DNA from: a virus | Reading direction: 5' to 3' (one strand) | Virus record (IMG/VR): IMGVR_UViG_3300050343_000255 | Coordinates: 1 to 64,000 of that record | DNA: 64,000 bases | Part shown: positions 9,389-17,163 of the stretch, piece by piece | How positions within the stretch are numbered: position 1 is the first letter of the stretch | How the letters are laid out: each line of letters opens with the position of its first letter | Made by a program: the position numbers and the translations under genes | The notes under the pieces: model-generated | The model's input: only the letters and a program-made list of their open reading frames with translations | Databases searched by the model: none | What the model was told of the DNA's origin: nothing

Positions 9389-9767
9389 TTAGCTTTTCAT
9401 AAGGTGTCTGACCTTTTCCACCCATAGCAAGGTCTTTTCCTTGTTGTAGTTTTTCAGAAACTACTCGACCACCCATATCTCCACCAATTGATCCAGCCAT
9501 ATCTAGCACCCTTGCTAGATTTACATTTGTACCACCAAGTCGTCCTAAGGCTAATCCACCTAAACCTCCACCCACTACTGTTGAACCACCAGCAATTAAT
9601 TTGTCTCCAATATCTCCAGGTGTCATTGCCATTTCCATGCCACCAAATAACACTTCTGGAAGAAGACGTTCTCCAAGAGCCATATTGCCCATATATTTAC
9701 CTGTAGCTGGATTACTGAATAAACCTTTGACAGCACTACCTGCAAATCTTCCTACTTTACCAATCAT
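9372..9767 (-). CDS. Glycine-rich hydrophobic virion-type protein (paralogue of 6632-7123)
   Basis: 131 residues. Begins MIGKVGRFAGSAVKGLF, matching GGKVGRFANS in the 6632-7123 protein. It then has a Gly-rich hydrophobic stretch (GGSTVVGGGLGGLALGRLGG). A TATAATAT element lies 29 bases upstream. Likely frameshifted near 9388 (see the entry at 9260). Membrane-active virion protein is an inference. Confidence 0.58.
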   Translation of the reverse strand: MIGKVGRFAGSAVKGLFSNPATGKYMGNMALGERLLPEVLFGGMEMAMTPGDIGDKLIAGGSTVVGGGLGGLALGRLGGTNVNLARVLDMAGSIGGDMGGRVVSEKLQQGKDLAMGGKGQTPYEKLSAQGS

Positions 9768-9809
9768 TATTACTTACACAGATTGACAGTTATCAATATT
9801 ATATCGATT

Positions 9810-10091
9810 CTACTCTTTGCCGAATTTAGGGTTGTTGAAGTACTCCATGAATTCGTCTGTTTGCTTTTTATTGTTTTTATCCTGCATGTATTGTTGAACT
9901 CTAAACTTTGATTCTGTCCTGGGATCAGCAGGTCGATGAAAGTTGTCTGGGTGTTTTACTTGTGATGCACCATCAACAGTTCCAAAAATACTTGGACTAA
10001 ACTTTGCATCTTCTTGGGTTTTATTGCCCTCAGCAATTTCAACTCGGTTGCGGAGATCTACTCGGGCTTTGTTCTTATTGTTAATACTCAT
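9810..10091 (-). CDS. Hypothetical protein
   Basis: 93 residues, hydrophilic, rich in Asn, Lys and Asp; ends DEFMEYFNNPKFGKE. It lies two bases downstream of the 673-residue gene on the same strand, so it is probably co-transcribed. No recognised family. Confidence 0.55.
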   Translation of the reverse strand: MSINNKNKARVDLRNRVEIAEGNKTQEDAKFSPSIFGTVDGASQVKHPDNFHRPADPRTESKFRVQQYMQDKNNKKQTDEFMEYFNNPKFGKE

Positions 10092-10093
10092 GA

Positions 10094-12115
10094 TCAGGCT
10101 CCTAAGTTACGACGACGGTTTGCTGGGATGTATCGCATGATTTCTCGCATTGCACCAAGACGTTGTTCTCGGGCTTCATTTGCTCGACGCTCTACAGCTT
10201 GAGCTCCAATAATGTTGGACTCGTTGCGCTTACGGCGAATAGCCGCATCTGCTCTGGATTCATTCTTTTTGGCACGCCCTTCGCTCAGCTGTTCAAGATT
10301 TGATCGAATCGCGGCAGGGTCTGATTCACCAGTCTTGTTATAGACCACTTGCTGACCAAACGAAGACAGTGGGCTTGTTGAGCGCTGCGCGGGCATCCCG
10401 ATATATGGCTTTTGCGCACCTGGTGTTTCTAGCTTGCCAAACCGTTTTGTAATGTCCTCTTCAGCTCCTCTCCCTGAACCTGGTTTACCGCGAGTACCTA
10501 TGGGTCCTCTAGTGCCTTTTTTCTGTTGAGCAATTTGAATACTACCGAATCCCTCTGAGGGTGAATCAAATTCAACGCCACCGCGCTTACGGCGTTCATT
10601 CTCTACTAATGCTTGAGCGGTACTACGACTGACACCTTTATAGCTATCAGGCGTTAATGAGATTTGCGGTTGTTGAACTGGAGTGTTTGTCCGGCCTAAG
10701 TATGTTCCTGTTGGGTTTTGATTAACTGATGAACGACGAGCTGCGTCTAGTTGGAACATTGAGTTAGCTAACCGTTGCTCATCTCCTCCGGTCATGCCTA
10801 TCTTGTTCATCAAACCACTGACAACCTGTGTGCCAGCTGGAATATTTTTGTCAAATTCATCTTTTACATATAACGTTTTACCTTTTGCTTGTAGTCGCTT
10901 TTGTACTTCATTCGCAACTATATCTATTTCATCTAGCAGTCTTACATTAGGTGCAGATTTTAAGCCAAGTCCTTTTAACATTGCATTCAATTTACCTGAA
11001 TACTCTGTTGTTTCCTTAGAGATATTTGCCTGTGGGTAGCGGGGAGGAGTACTTCCTGTGTCCTGAACCATGGCAGGGAGGTTGCTTGCAGTCCACTCAC
11101 GTGCAGTTTGTGGATTCTGTGGAGCATTCATCATCTGAGCAGTGTCAGGTGTATTAGCTCCTTGGGTTGAGAGGCTGATACCCAAAGCAGGGTCCAAAGC
11201 AATAGGAGCCTTGGTTACTGGATCTGCGTATCCAACGATGCGACCAGTGTTATCAACGATCTCTTCTGCATTAGGGAAGGTTCCCTGTGGACCTTGGCGA
11301 ATGACCTGTGTTTGCTCCATCTCTCCAAGGGAGCCTGCGGCTCCGAGGCGGCGAATTTCACCAATACGGCCAATAGCTTCATCAGCCATAGCACCTGGTC
11401 CGTTAACTGTGTAACCCAAACGAGCAATGGTGTCTGCTAGATGCCCAACAGCTTCATCATTCTCAGCTCTCATCCGTGGATTGTAGTTAGATCTATCTTG
11501 AATTAGTAAATCGCTAGTTAAACTGCGCTCAGCTTCAAGATTTGGACGAATATCGTCCTCTAATAGGCCAGCAACTGCTGCAGGTGTGCTTCCTGTGGTG
11601 CGTAATTGCGTAACTCCTCCAGGATATTGGTCATATCCGTAAGCTGAAGGGTTTTGTGCTGCATTAAGAGCGGCTAATGCGTCTACAAGTACCGATTTTG
11701 GAGCATTTGCACCTTCAAAGCCAATTGGCTCTTCAATAATTTCACTTACTGTGAAGCTTTTGCCATCTTTTTTGCGTTGCCTTCGACTAAATGACTCGAA
11801 TTCGCCCATTTCTACTGGCTTTTCATCCGTTAATCTTGCTCTTCGCAGCTCACCTGTCTCTTCATCCTCAATATAGCCACGGTCATCTTTGGAATACTTT
11901 TGCAAGTCATCTTGCATTTGTCCAAAACCTGCAACATTTTCATCATCGTCCAGGAATTTAAGACCATCTAACTCCTGACGTCCCACATTTGTAGTAGTTG
12001 TCTTCTCTGACTGTGCAATCTCACGCAGATACTGTTCTGGATCGAACTGTTGGTCAGCCCTAGCCTGGCGACGTCGCTTCCGAGACACAGCTTCAAGCAT
12101 CTGTTCTTGCGTCAA
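10094..12115 (-). CDS. Large hydrophilic virion-type protein
   Basis: 673 residues with a basic N-terminus (SRKRRRQARADQQ), a Gln/Asn/Gly-rich middle and a basic helical C-terminus (ERRANEAREQRLGAMREIM). No enzyme motif seen. The frame at 12115 starts with TTG. Protein-like sequence (FQAARQTLGLTQEQMLEAV) continues upstream in frame, and an ATG at 12163-12165 would join with a one-base shift, so the true start may be there. A TACAATAG element lies at 12220. Internal head or portal-associated protein is possible. Confidence 0.6.
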   Translation of the reverse strand: MTQEQMLEAVSRKRRRQARADQQFDPEQYLREIAQSEKTTTTNVGRQELDGLKFLDDDENVAGFGQMQDDLQKYSKDDRGYIEDEETGELRRARLTDEKPVEMGEFESFSRRQRKKDGKSFTVSEIIEEPIGFEGANAPKSVLVDALAALNAAQNPSAYGYDQYPGGVTQLRTTGSTPAAVAGLLEDDIRPNLEAERSLTSDLLIQDRSNYNPRMRAENDEAVGHLADTIARLGYTVNGPGAMADEAIGRIGEIRRLGAAGSLGEMEQTQVIRQGPQGTFPNAEEIVDNTGRIVGYADPVTKAPIALDPALGISLSTQGANTPDTAQMMNAPQNPQTAREWTASNLPAMVQDTGSTPPRYPQANISKETTEYSGKLNAMLKGLGLKSAPNVRLLDEIDIVANEVQKRLQAKGKTLYVKDEFDKNIPAGTQVVSGLMNKIGMTGGDEQRLANSMFQLDAARRSSVNQNPTGTYLGRTNTPVQQPQISLTPDSYKGVSRSTAQALVENERRKRGGVEFDSPSEGFGSIQIAQQKKGTRGPIGTRGKPGSGRGAEEDITKRFGKLETPGAQKPYIGMPAQRSTSPLSSFGQQVVYNKTGESDPAAIRSNLEQLSEGRAKKNESRADAAIRRKRNESNIIGAQAVERRANEAREQRLGAMREIMRYIPANRRRNLGA

Positions 12116-12219
12116 CCCAAGGGTTTGACGGGCGGCCTGAAATTGTGCACTTTCTATTAATGCATTGTTAAGGCTTGTTTAGCTTCTAGTGACACTATTT
12201 CTACTGCGTAAACCTACAA

Positions 12220-12227
12220 CTATTGTA
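12220..12227 (-). promoter_or_regulatory. TACAATAG late-type promoter element
   Basis: Exact TACAATAG on the minus strand, 55 bases upstream of the likely start at 12165 of the 673-residue gene, in the gap to the next upstream gene. Confidence 0.5.
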
Positions 12228-12244
12228 GATAATTTAAATAACTA

Positions 12245-13252
12245 TTATTTGCCAAACATTCTGTCAAAGTAATTACTAGTGTCATAACCTTTTGTAGATA
12301 ATCCAAGGTTCTCCGCTAGTTGTCCCATAGCAGCATTTTCCATCATTGTCTTATATTCAGGTGCGTCTGTCTGATTAAAAATTCCTGCATACTTAGACAT
12401 ATCAGGCAGCTCCATTCCTTTCACGATTGGAGTGATATTTTCGTTGTTGAGAGTGTTGATTAAAGCCATCTGAGCATTATCTTTAAATTCTTGTGCTTGG
12501 GGTTTGATACGGACATCCTGTACTCCTGATCCATCTATATCTACTTCTACACTTCCACCTTTGCCACCATAAATTGCATCAAACTCTGCTTTATTTAAAT
12601 CCTCTCCCTTGCTTACGTCTTGATTCATAACTCTATAGTCGCTCATTAGATCGCGTTGATCTTGAGCTTTCTCTTTTGCAACACCCTTCGTATATTCTTT
12701 ATATGCCAAGGCAGGGTTTGCTGCAGCCCACTTTGCTAGATTCTCTCCATTCTTCTGCCCTTTGAAATAATCTTGCATTGCATCTTTGTTTGCTTCACCC
12801 GCTTTAAAGTTAGATGCATATTGCTCAGTAGCATTAGGATCTAAACGTGGTCCTGTTGATGGAGCAGCTGTAGTTTCTGTAGTAGCCGTAGAAGTTGGTT
12901 TTATATCAGTCGTTTTCATCAACGGTGTTTCTGTAGCAGCTCTGTATAAAACATCATCTCCTTGTTTCAATCCGTACAAAGTAGTGCCAGCATATTGAAT
13001 ACTTTTAGGCAGTCCTCCTTTTGACACGCCCCTTCCCATTTGTTGAAAGCCTTTATTTTCTACTCGAATTACTGGAGCGCCATCTAATGTGTCTGTAATT
13101 CCGTCAAATGGTTTATTATTACTACCTACCAAACCAGACAAGGTTGTTCCAGGAGTAAGTAGGTTTGTTGTATTTACTTTTTGTTGAGCTACTCTTTGAG
13201 CCAACTTTTGTTGTGCCCTGGCCTGTGCACCGCTTCTACCTTGATTAGCCAT
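12245..13252 (-). CDS. Hypothetical virion-type protein
   Basis: 335 residues; first gene of the leftward block. The N-terminus is Gln/Ala-rich and basic (ARAQQKLAQRVAQQK), there is a Thr/Ser/Pro linker at about 118-140, and a charged C-terminus with VDIDGSGVQDVRI. No known family recognised. It sits next to the non-coding control region. Confidence 0.6.
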   Translation of the reverse strand: MANQGRSGAQARAQQKLAQRVAQQKVNTTNLLTPGTTLSGLVGSNNKPFDGITDTLDGAPVIRVENKGFQQMGRGVSKGGLPKSIQYAGTTLYGLKQGDDVLYRAATETPLMKTTDIKPTSTATTETTAAPSTGPRLDPNATEQYASNFKAGEANKDAMQDYFKGQKNGENLAKWAAANPALAYKEYTKGVAKEKAQDQRDLMSDYRVMNQDVSKGEDLNKAEFDAIYGGKGGSVEVDIDGSGVQDVRIKPQAQEFKDNAQMALINTLNNENITPIVKGMELPDMSKYAGIFNQTDAPEYKTMMENAAMGQLAENLGLSTKGYDTSNYFDRMFGK

Positions 13253-13291
13253 TATTTAAATTTTTAGTTATCTATTAATTTTATCTCACTT

Positions 13292-13414
13292 AAAAACTAC
13301 CCTTGCTACGCTGTTTCCCTATATTGTTTATTTAAAAAGGTAAGAGTAATAGGTGGCTAGGAATTAACAAGGGATATATACAAAACAAGCGTGGTTTGCG
13401 TAGTTCGTAGCAAG
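13292..13414 (+). repeat. Dispersed control element, copy R1
   Basis: About 120 bases with AAAAACTAC, then GCTACGCT, a TATAT/TTTAAAAA centre, GGAATTAACAAGG and ending TTTGCGTAGTTCGTAGC. The CTACGC and GCGTAG arms are inverted. The same order occurs at 22522-22668 (same orientation) and 52754-52890 (opposite orientation). Confidence 0.6.
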
Positions 13415-13624
13415 GATTCAAACAAAGCAGCGTTGCCTCGATATTCCCACGATTGTCAACGTCCGCTCACACAGCCATATATAGTATGTACCCTAAGTTA
13501 TAGAACATATACCCAAATACAAAAGTAGTGGAGTCGCTTGGATATAACATATGGCACAAAAGGTCGCTCTATAGGACCCTAAATTAGTTAGAAAATTTTC
13601 GACACGTCTAATCCCTTCTGTACC

Positions 13625-13671
13625 CCGGTAACCGGTGGAACAAAAAAAATATACTCACGTTTCACATGTGA
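13625..13671 (+). promoter_or_regulatory. Two short dyad-symmetric sites
   Basis: CCGGTAACCGG at 13625-13635 is a perfect inverted repeat around one base, and TCACATGTGA at 13662-13671 is a perfect 10-base palindrome. Both lie in the divergent non-coding region and could be operator sites; no protein can be assigned. Confidence 0.35.
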
Positions 13672-13917
13672 TTAACATTTGTTTTGAACACAAGTTTCAA
13701 CAGAAGGATTCAACTCAAGTTAACAACAGTAAAGTTTACACATAATGTTTCACATTTGTTTTACTTATGTTGTAACAGTTGAGTTCTTACACACGTCACG
13801 TTCGCTTTACAGAAGTATCACTTTCGTTTATACATCTGTCGTTGACGTATGTGTATACATTGATGACTCATGTCTCCCCTCGTAGAGATGTCATCATTCC
13901 CCCTCAATTCAATCACT

Positions 13918-13962
13918 GAACACACTTAACTCGCTGACTCGCGAGTCTATTCATTAGTGTTC
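13918..13962 (+). promoter_or_regulatory. Nested intergenic hairpin element 1
   Basis: An outer stem GAACAC with GTGTTC encloses the perfect palindrome GACTCGCGAGTC. The right arm is followed by TTTTT and the first tiny plus-strand gene. Same design as elements at 14132, 14361, 14600, 17104 and 17972. Confidence 0.6.
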
Positions 13963-13977
13963 TTTTTAATAACAGCC

Positions 13978-14115
13978 ATGTTCACGATTCAATATCGTCG
14001 CCCTTACTCTGGTGAGCTGACGATTCAATCATTCACATCATTCGATGCTGCAATTCGTATGATTAACTTCATCGAGTCCTGCGGTACTCGGGTAACGATG
14101 TTACCTGTTAGTTAA
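13978..14115 (+). CDS. Tiny early protein
   Basis: 45 codons from ATG to TAA encoding MFTIQYRRPYSGELTI at the start. It lies between two nested hairpin elements. No recognised family. It follows the GTGTTCTTT motif by about 20 bases, as do its neighbours, which is why this start is chosen. Confidence 0.55.
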   Translation: MFTIQYRRPYSGELTIQSFTSFDAAIRMINFIESCGTRVTMLPVS

Positions 14116-14131
14116 TTCATTCTCATTAACT

Positions 14132-14177
14132 GAACACACATGAGCCCGTCTATCGACGGGTCTATTTCACTGTGTTC
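14132..14177 (+). promoter_or_regulatory. Nested intergenic hairpin element 2
   Basis: Outer stem GAACACA with TGTGTTC (7 pairs) encloses inner stem CCCGTC-TATC-GACGGG. The right outer arm is followed by TTT and the ATG of the next gene 14 bases on. Confidence 0.65.
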
Positions 14178-14191
14178 TTTACATCAAACAG

Positions 14192-14362
14192 ATGTACACA
14201 GTCACTTACTTCGAAGTCAACTGTGAAGATAGGAATCCTGAAGTAACTCAAGAGTTCTTCACTACCTATCACGAAGCAAAGGCTTACGCTAAGTCCTTTG
14301 AAGAGTGGGACGATGTTCGTGTTGATTACCTCCAGGTAAACACTCAACTCGTCTCCTACTGA
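14192..14362 (+). CDS. Tiny early protein, acidic
   Basis: 56 residues, MYTVTYFEVNCEDRNPE at the start, ending QLVSY. Its TGA stop overlaps the left arm (GAACACA) of the next hairpin. No recognised family; the compact alpha/beta pattern suggests a small folded regulator-type protein. Confidence 0.6.
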   Translation: MYTVTYFEVNCEDRNPEVTQEFFTTYHEAKAYAKSFEEWDDVRVDYLQVNTQLVSY

Positions 14363-14405
14363 ACACACATGGCCCGTCTATCGACGGGTCTATTTCACTG
14401 TGTTC
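14361..14405 (+). promoter_or_regulatory. Nested intergenic hairpin element 3
   Basis: Outer stem GAACACA with TGTGTTC encloses inner stem CCCGTC-TATC-GACGGG, nearly identical to element 2. The left arm shares two bases with the preceding TGA stop codon. Confidence 0.65.
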
Positions 14406-14421
14406 TTTATTAAATCACTAT

Positions 14422-14601
14422 ATGATTAATCCTTATGTAGATCAAATCTGTCAACAGACTGGCGCTACTGAGCGCGAAGTCGTCCGTGACATGATGCCTA
14501 CATTTCGTCCTATGACTTTCCCCTGTGAAATTCATGGACGTCACTTCGAGTCACACGATGACTACATGAATGAGTTACACGAGTTCATAGCTGGTATGTA
14601 A
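14422..14601 (+). CDS. Tiny early protein
   Basis: 59 residues with a helix-rich N-terminus (VDQICQQTGATEREVVRDM) and a possible metal-binding CEIHGRHFESHDDYM segment holding Cys and several His. No known family assigned. Stop overlaps the next hairpin. Confidence 0.58.
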   Translation: MINPYVDQICQQTGATEREVVRDMMPTFRPMTFPCEIHGRHFESHDDYMNELHEFIAGM

Positions 14602-14639
14602 CACAATGGCGTCAATTGACGCCTCTATTTCATTGTGTT
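14600..14639 (+). promoter_or_regulatory. Nested intergenic hairpin element 4
   Basis: AACACAATG pairs perfectly with CATTGTGTT (9 pairs), enclosing GGCGTCAATTGACGCC, a perfect 16-base palindrome. This is the clearest member of the family and shows compensatory changes relative to elements 2 and 3. Confidence 0.7.
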
Positions 14640-14659
14640 CTTTCGATACTAAGTATCTC

Positions 14660-14990
14660 ATGCGTAAACTCGCTACCCTTACCAAGATGACTGCCAAAGG
14701 TCTGTCAACTTGGACATTCGCTCAATGTGATGGCATCTACGTTGCATTCGGTGGTACTACTAACCGATGCAAAGTACTCCGCTCCTATCAACAGCTTCAG
14801 GACTGCATGCTCAACTATGCTCCTATGGCTACAAGTAGAACGTCAACGACCAGCGTCATTGGGACGGAGTACTCCTAAGCCTATTAAGCGTGTACCACCA
14901 TCAATGCAGCAGGAGCTTGCACTACTTGAGACTATGACTCAAGAGACTGCTCCCCGTCCTGCAGAAGATGCCTTGGTGGCACTCTATTGA
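14660..14990 (+). CDS. Early protein, probably one gene with a one-base shift near 14.83 kb
   Basis: From ATG 14660 an intact frame gives MRKLATLTKMTAKG... and stops at 14876-14878. A second frame, open to 14990, supplies a protein-like tail (PKPIKRVPPSMQQELALLE) ending ALVALY. The same end, LVALY, closes the SSB-like protein at 18758-19243. Joining the frames near 14830 gives one protein of about 110 residues. Function unknown; the shared tail may be a docking peptide. Confidence 0.5.
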
Positions 14991-15004
14991 GCAACAAGAG
15001 TCTT

Positions 15005-15045
15005 GGCGTCTATCGACGCCTTTCTCTTTCTATGCCCTTTTGGGC
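15005..15045 (+). promoter_or_regulatory. Double hairpin intergenic element 5
   Basis: GGCGTC-TATC-GACGCC is followed at 15034-15045 by GCCC-TTTT-GGGC and then TCACTTA. The same second hairpin plus TCACTTA recurs at 30152-30163, so the pair forms a composite repeated leader. Confidence 0.55.
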
Positions 15046-15068
15046 TTATTCACTTATCCGTTACACGT

Positions 15069-15317
15069 ATGCTCATCAAAGTTCCTGGTCAAGATCTCAA
15101 TCTTCGTTTCTTCGAACGAGTTGAGACTGTTGACGACCAGTACAACATCTACGACATTGGCGTAGAACAACCTGGAGAAGATGGTAAGACCATCATCGAC
15201 AGCATCTGTGTCGGTGGATCTTTCTCCTATGCCAAGTCATTGGTGAAATCCATTGATGACAAAGCTGCGTCTAAGAAGTCTGACGCTGCCGACGCGCCCT
15301 CCGCCGCTGCGGCTTAG
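15069..15317 (+). CDS. Hypothetical early protein
   Basis: 82 residues beginning MLIKVPGQDLNLRFFERVE. Beta-rich body and an Ala/Asp/Lys-rich C-terminal tail (DAADAPSAAAA). The start is placed after the double hairpin, as for the similar leader at 30.15 kb. Followed by a strong terminator. No family recognised. Confidence 0.6.
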   Translation: MLIKVPGQDLNLRFFERVETVDDQYNIYDIGVEQPGEDGKTIIDSICVGGSFSYAKSLVKSIDDKAASKKSDAADAPSAAAA

Positions 15318-15329
15318 CTTGACGCCTGT

Positions 15330-15352
15330 CCCCGCTATTGCGGGGGCTTTTT
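15330..15352 (+). terminator. Rho-independent terminator
   Basis: CCCCGC-TATT-GCGGGG followed by GCTTTTTTA. It closes the run of tiny early genes just before a minus-strand gene. Confidence 0.8.
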
Positions 15353-15909
15353 TACATTCTGAACGGTCTAGTATCTACTTCCGTAATTCTATTCACTGGA
15401 ATACTGGACTCGTCCATCCTTCTACTTACCGAAGGTATAGCAAACGCTGCTCCTGTTAAGGCTGCTAAACCCACTGAACCAGGTGTTATGGACAACTGTC
15501 CAGGCTCCTGTTCATCTGCGGGTCCTCCGAATCCAGCAGCAAAGTCCATAACTCCACGACCTGCTAAGGCTACGCCTGCGGCTGGAATTATGTATTTGGG
15601 CACTGCATTAACTGCTGGCAAACCATACTCAACAAGTTGACGTTGCTTTTGCCCTATATACGTTTCAGGACCATATCTACCAACAGGTCTACCCATTTTA
15701 TCCCTAACTACAGGGTTATCTGTAAATGGTGAAAGCGTTGCCTTACGTAAGCTTGGGAGTCCACCTCCTATGCCTGTACCAAGAGTACGTACAACTGGAT
15801 TAGCATCCTTGTACATATCCCTAATACGTGCGCTGTATTTATCATCAGCGCCTTGAAGGCTCTCAACGATTTGCTTAAGCATATCTCCAGCCTTACGTCT
15901 TACTTCCAT
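15352..15909 (-). CDS. Virion-type hydrophobic protein in the early block
   Basis: 185 residues on the minus strand amid plus-strand genes. It has Gly/Ala hydrophobic stretches (AVPKYIIPAAGVALAGRGVM and GSVGLAALTGAAFAIP) and a basic N-terminal helix, much like the virion-type proteins at 6.6-9.8 kb. A TACAATGA element lies 22 bases upstream on the minus strand, close to the late-type octamer. Function unknown; a displaced late gene is the best reading. Confidence 0.55.
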   Translation of the reverse strand: MEVRRKAGDMLKQIVESLQGADDKYSARIRDMYKDANPVVRTLGTGIGGGLPSLRKATLSPFTDNPVVRDKMGRPVGRYGPETYIGQKQRQLVEYGLPAVNAVPKYIIPAAGVALAGRGVMDFAAGFGGPADEQEPGQLSITPGSVGLAALTGAAFAIPSVSRRMDESSIPVNRITEVDTRPFRM

Positions 15910-15989
15910 AACCTTATCCTGATTTATACCTCATTGTATCTACATGTGGGATAACTAACAGTTACTATTGAATTGAAATTATTAACATA

Positions 15990-16272
15990 ATGGCACCTAT
16001 ACTTATAACTATATTGATGACTACCTTAGTCAACAATGTTTCCCCGCTGATAAGTACTCCAACCCGTCCTTTGAACGTGTGTGAAGAGATCGGTATCGAA
16101 CTACAACTCGCTATCGATGCTTCCGTACTCACTCCCAAAGAAGCTCAAGGAATACTTAATCGCTGTTACGAACTACAAGAGTCACAAGAACCTGATGGTC
16201 TATACGTACGTCATTATCCTAGGTACATGGGGCATAGCCTCAATCGTACTGCTACTACTTAAGCTTCTATAG
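15990..16272 (+). CDS. Small membrane protein, probably frameshifted near 16.18 kb
   Basis: ATG 15990 gives an N-terminal hydrophobic stretch (MAPILITILMTTLVNN) and a helical CEEIGIELQLAIDASVLTPK body. Read on, the frame ends at 16262 in poor sequence. The overlapping frame instead ends with a clear membrane helix (VYTYVIILGTWGIASIVLLL) and stops at 16272. One indel would give one protein with membrane helices at both ends; otherwise a 25-residue membrane peptide starts at 16195. Confidence 0.45.
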
Positions 16273-16396
16273 CTTATTGAGAACTATTATCAACTATATA
16301 TAGAATGGGTATTCACTACTCCCATTACCGTATATACCGTTGTCTGTCCTATGAATTACATAGGTAAATTAGGGGAGCGGTATATATAAATAAGCA

Positions 16397-16636
16397 ATGT
16401 CCGTATTTGACCTTATGAGCCCATTCGAACCATGGCTGACTTCACGAAGTCCGTCCGTTTATGTTATATCTGATTCAGAAATGAAGGCATATAAACAGAA
16501 ACAAGCAGTCGCGGAGATCGCTGAACTGCAACGGCTAGTCGATGGTCACAAGAGTTCTATTGAACGCCTTGAGACTCACATCAGCCAACTCGAAACAGAG
16601 CTTCCAAAGCTCACCGAAACATCTAATGCCGCATAA
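16397..16636 (+). CDS. Small coiled-coil protein
   Basis: 79 residues. The second half is a heptad coiled coil (IERLETHISQLETELPKL). No membrane segment. The stop overlaps a GCCGC hairpin. Function unknown. Confidence 0.58.
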   Translation: MSVFDLMSPFEPWLTSRSPSVYVISDSEMKAYKQKQAVAEIAELQRLVDGHKSSIERLETHISQLETELPKLTETSNAA

Positions 16637-16643
16637 CTGCGGC
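16628..16643 (+). promoter_or_regulatory. Intergenic hairpin
   Basis: GCCGCATAACTGCGGC, six-pair stem, overlapping the end of the coiled-coil gene. Member of the intergenic hairpin family. Confidence 0.5.
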
Positions 16644-16678
16644 TGTAGATATAAATGTTCAATATATAGAAACAAGCA

Positions 16679-16789
16679 GTGATTGTCTTCGATCAAACTA
16701 CCATCATTCTCGCTGTAATCGGCATGGTTGGGCTCCTCTCCACAGGAGTTGTCCTAACCACAGCATTCAAGCGTAGACCTTTGAGTTAG
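16679..16789 (+). CDS. Single-span membrane peptide
   Basis: 36 residues from GTG 16679: one hydrophobic span (TIILAVIGMVGLLSTGVVLT) followed by a basic tail (FKRRPLS). Size and layout resemble small photosystem subunits or holin-like peptides, but no specific family can be assigned. Confidence 0.45.
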   Translation: MIVFDQTTIILAVIGMVGLLSTGVVLTTAFKRRPLS

Positions 16790-16822
16790 TAACACTGGCG
16801 CTTATCAGCGCCTGTAATTACT
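16788..16822 (+). promoter_or_regulatory. Nested intergenic hairpin
   Basis: GGCGC-TTATCA-GCGCC inner stem (16797-16812) inside short outer arms AGTAA/TTACT. The loop motif CTTAnCAG recurs in elements at 18707, 20601, 23643 and 30124 with different stem bases. Confidence 0.55.
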
Positions 16823-16844
16823 TATGTCCTTTGGATATTATTCC

Positions 16845-17042
16845 ATGACTACTATCACCAGCCACAAATCAGCTGAACTTAAATCCTTTCCTCCTATTAC
16901 AGACACCGTTGTCTGGATTAAACAGGTGGATTGGGCAGACGTTCGTCAACGCTGCCGTGGCGGAGTTAACAACGTCGGACTTGTCCTCGCTGTAACTGGT
17001 GAAAAGATCCATGACCTTGGCGCTTGGTTAGCTGAGGTCTGA
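16845..17042 (+). CDS. Hypothetical early protein
   Basis: 65 residues, MTTITSHKSAELKSFPP at the start, with WIKQVDWADVRQRCRGGVNN in the middle. The internal start at 16845 is preferred over ATG 16824 because ATGTCCTTT at 16824 matches the leader motif that precedes other genes here. No family recognised. Confidence 0.52.
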   Translation: MTTITSHKSAELKSFPPITDTVVWIKQVDWADVRQRCRGGVNNVGLVLAVTGEKIHDLGAWLAEV

Positions 17043-17046
17043 TCTA

Positions 17047-17105
17047 TCTGGGGATAACAGTGTGGGAGCTCTGCGTTTCGCATGACGAGGCATGACAACC
17101 CCAGA
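17047..17105 (+). ncRNA. Structured leader RNA candidate
   Basis: TCTGGGG (17047-17053) pairs with CCCCAGA (17099-17105), closing a 59-base region. Inside are TGCG-TTT-CGCA and two copies of GCATGAC four bases apart. It sits in the leader of the HAD phosphatase gene and its 3' arm overlaps the next nested hairpin by two bases, so the two folds may compete. No known riboswitch class matched. Confidence 0.45.
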
Positions 17106-17150
17106 GTGCACAAGATTGCCGCTTAATCGCGCCTTTCTTTTTGTGTACTC
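17104..17150 (+). promoter_or_regulatory. Nested intergenic hairpin
   Basis: Outer arms GAGTGCACAA and TTGTGTACTC form ten pairs with one G-U. The inner part GCCGCTTAATCGCGCC forms only a weak stem. It ends 14 bases before the ATG at 17164. Confidence 0.55.
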
Positions 17151-17163
17151 TTTGCAAGATTAC

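Larger units (their letters stand above)
13253..13977 (+). other. 725-base non-coding control region between the leftward and rightward blocks
   Basis: No credible coding frame on either strand. It holds repeat copy R1 (13292-13414), the dyads described at 13625-13671, and an A/T-rich stretch with repeated words such as GTTTCACAT (twice) and CATTTGTTTT. It separates divergently transcribed gene blocks, so divergent promoters, operators or a replication origin are possible; nothing in the sequence decides between them. Confidence 0.6.

Noticed and set aside
9488-9706. Plus-strand 72-codon frame
   Set aside because: Leucine/histidine-rich shadow antisense to the glycine-rich virion gene, typical of complementary Gly/Asn codons.
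13253-13977. A defined replication origin
   Set aside because: A/T-rich with repeats and dyads, but no recognised iterons for a known initiator; a GC-skew plot and nascent-strand mapping would be decisive.
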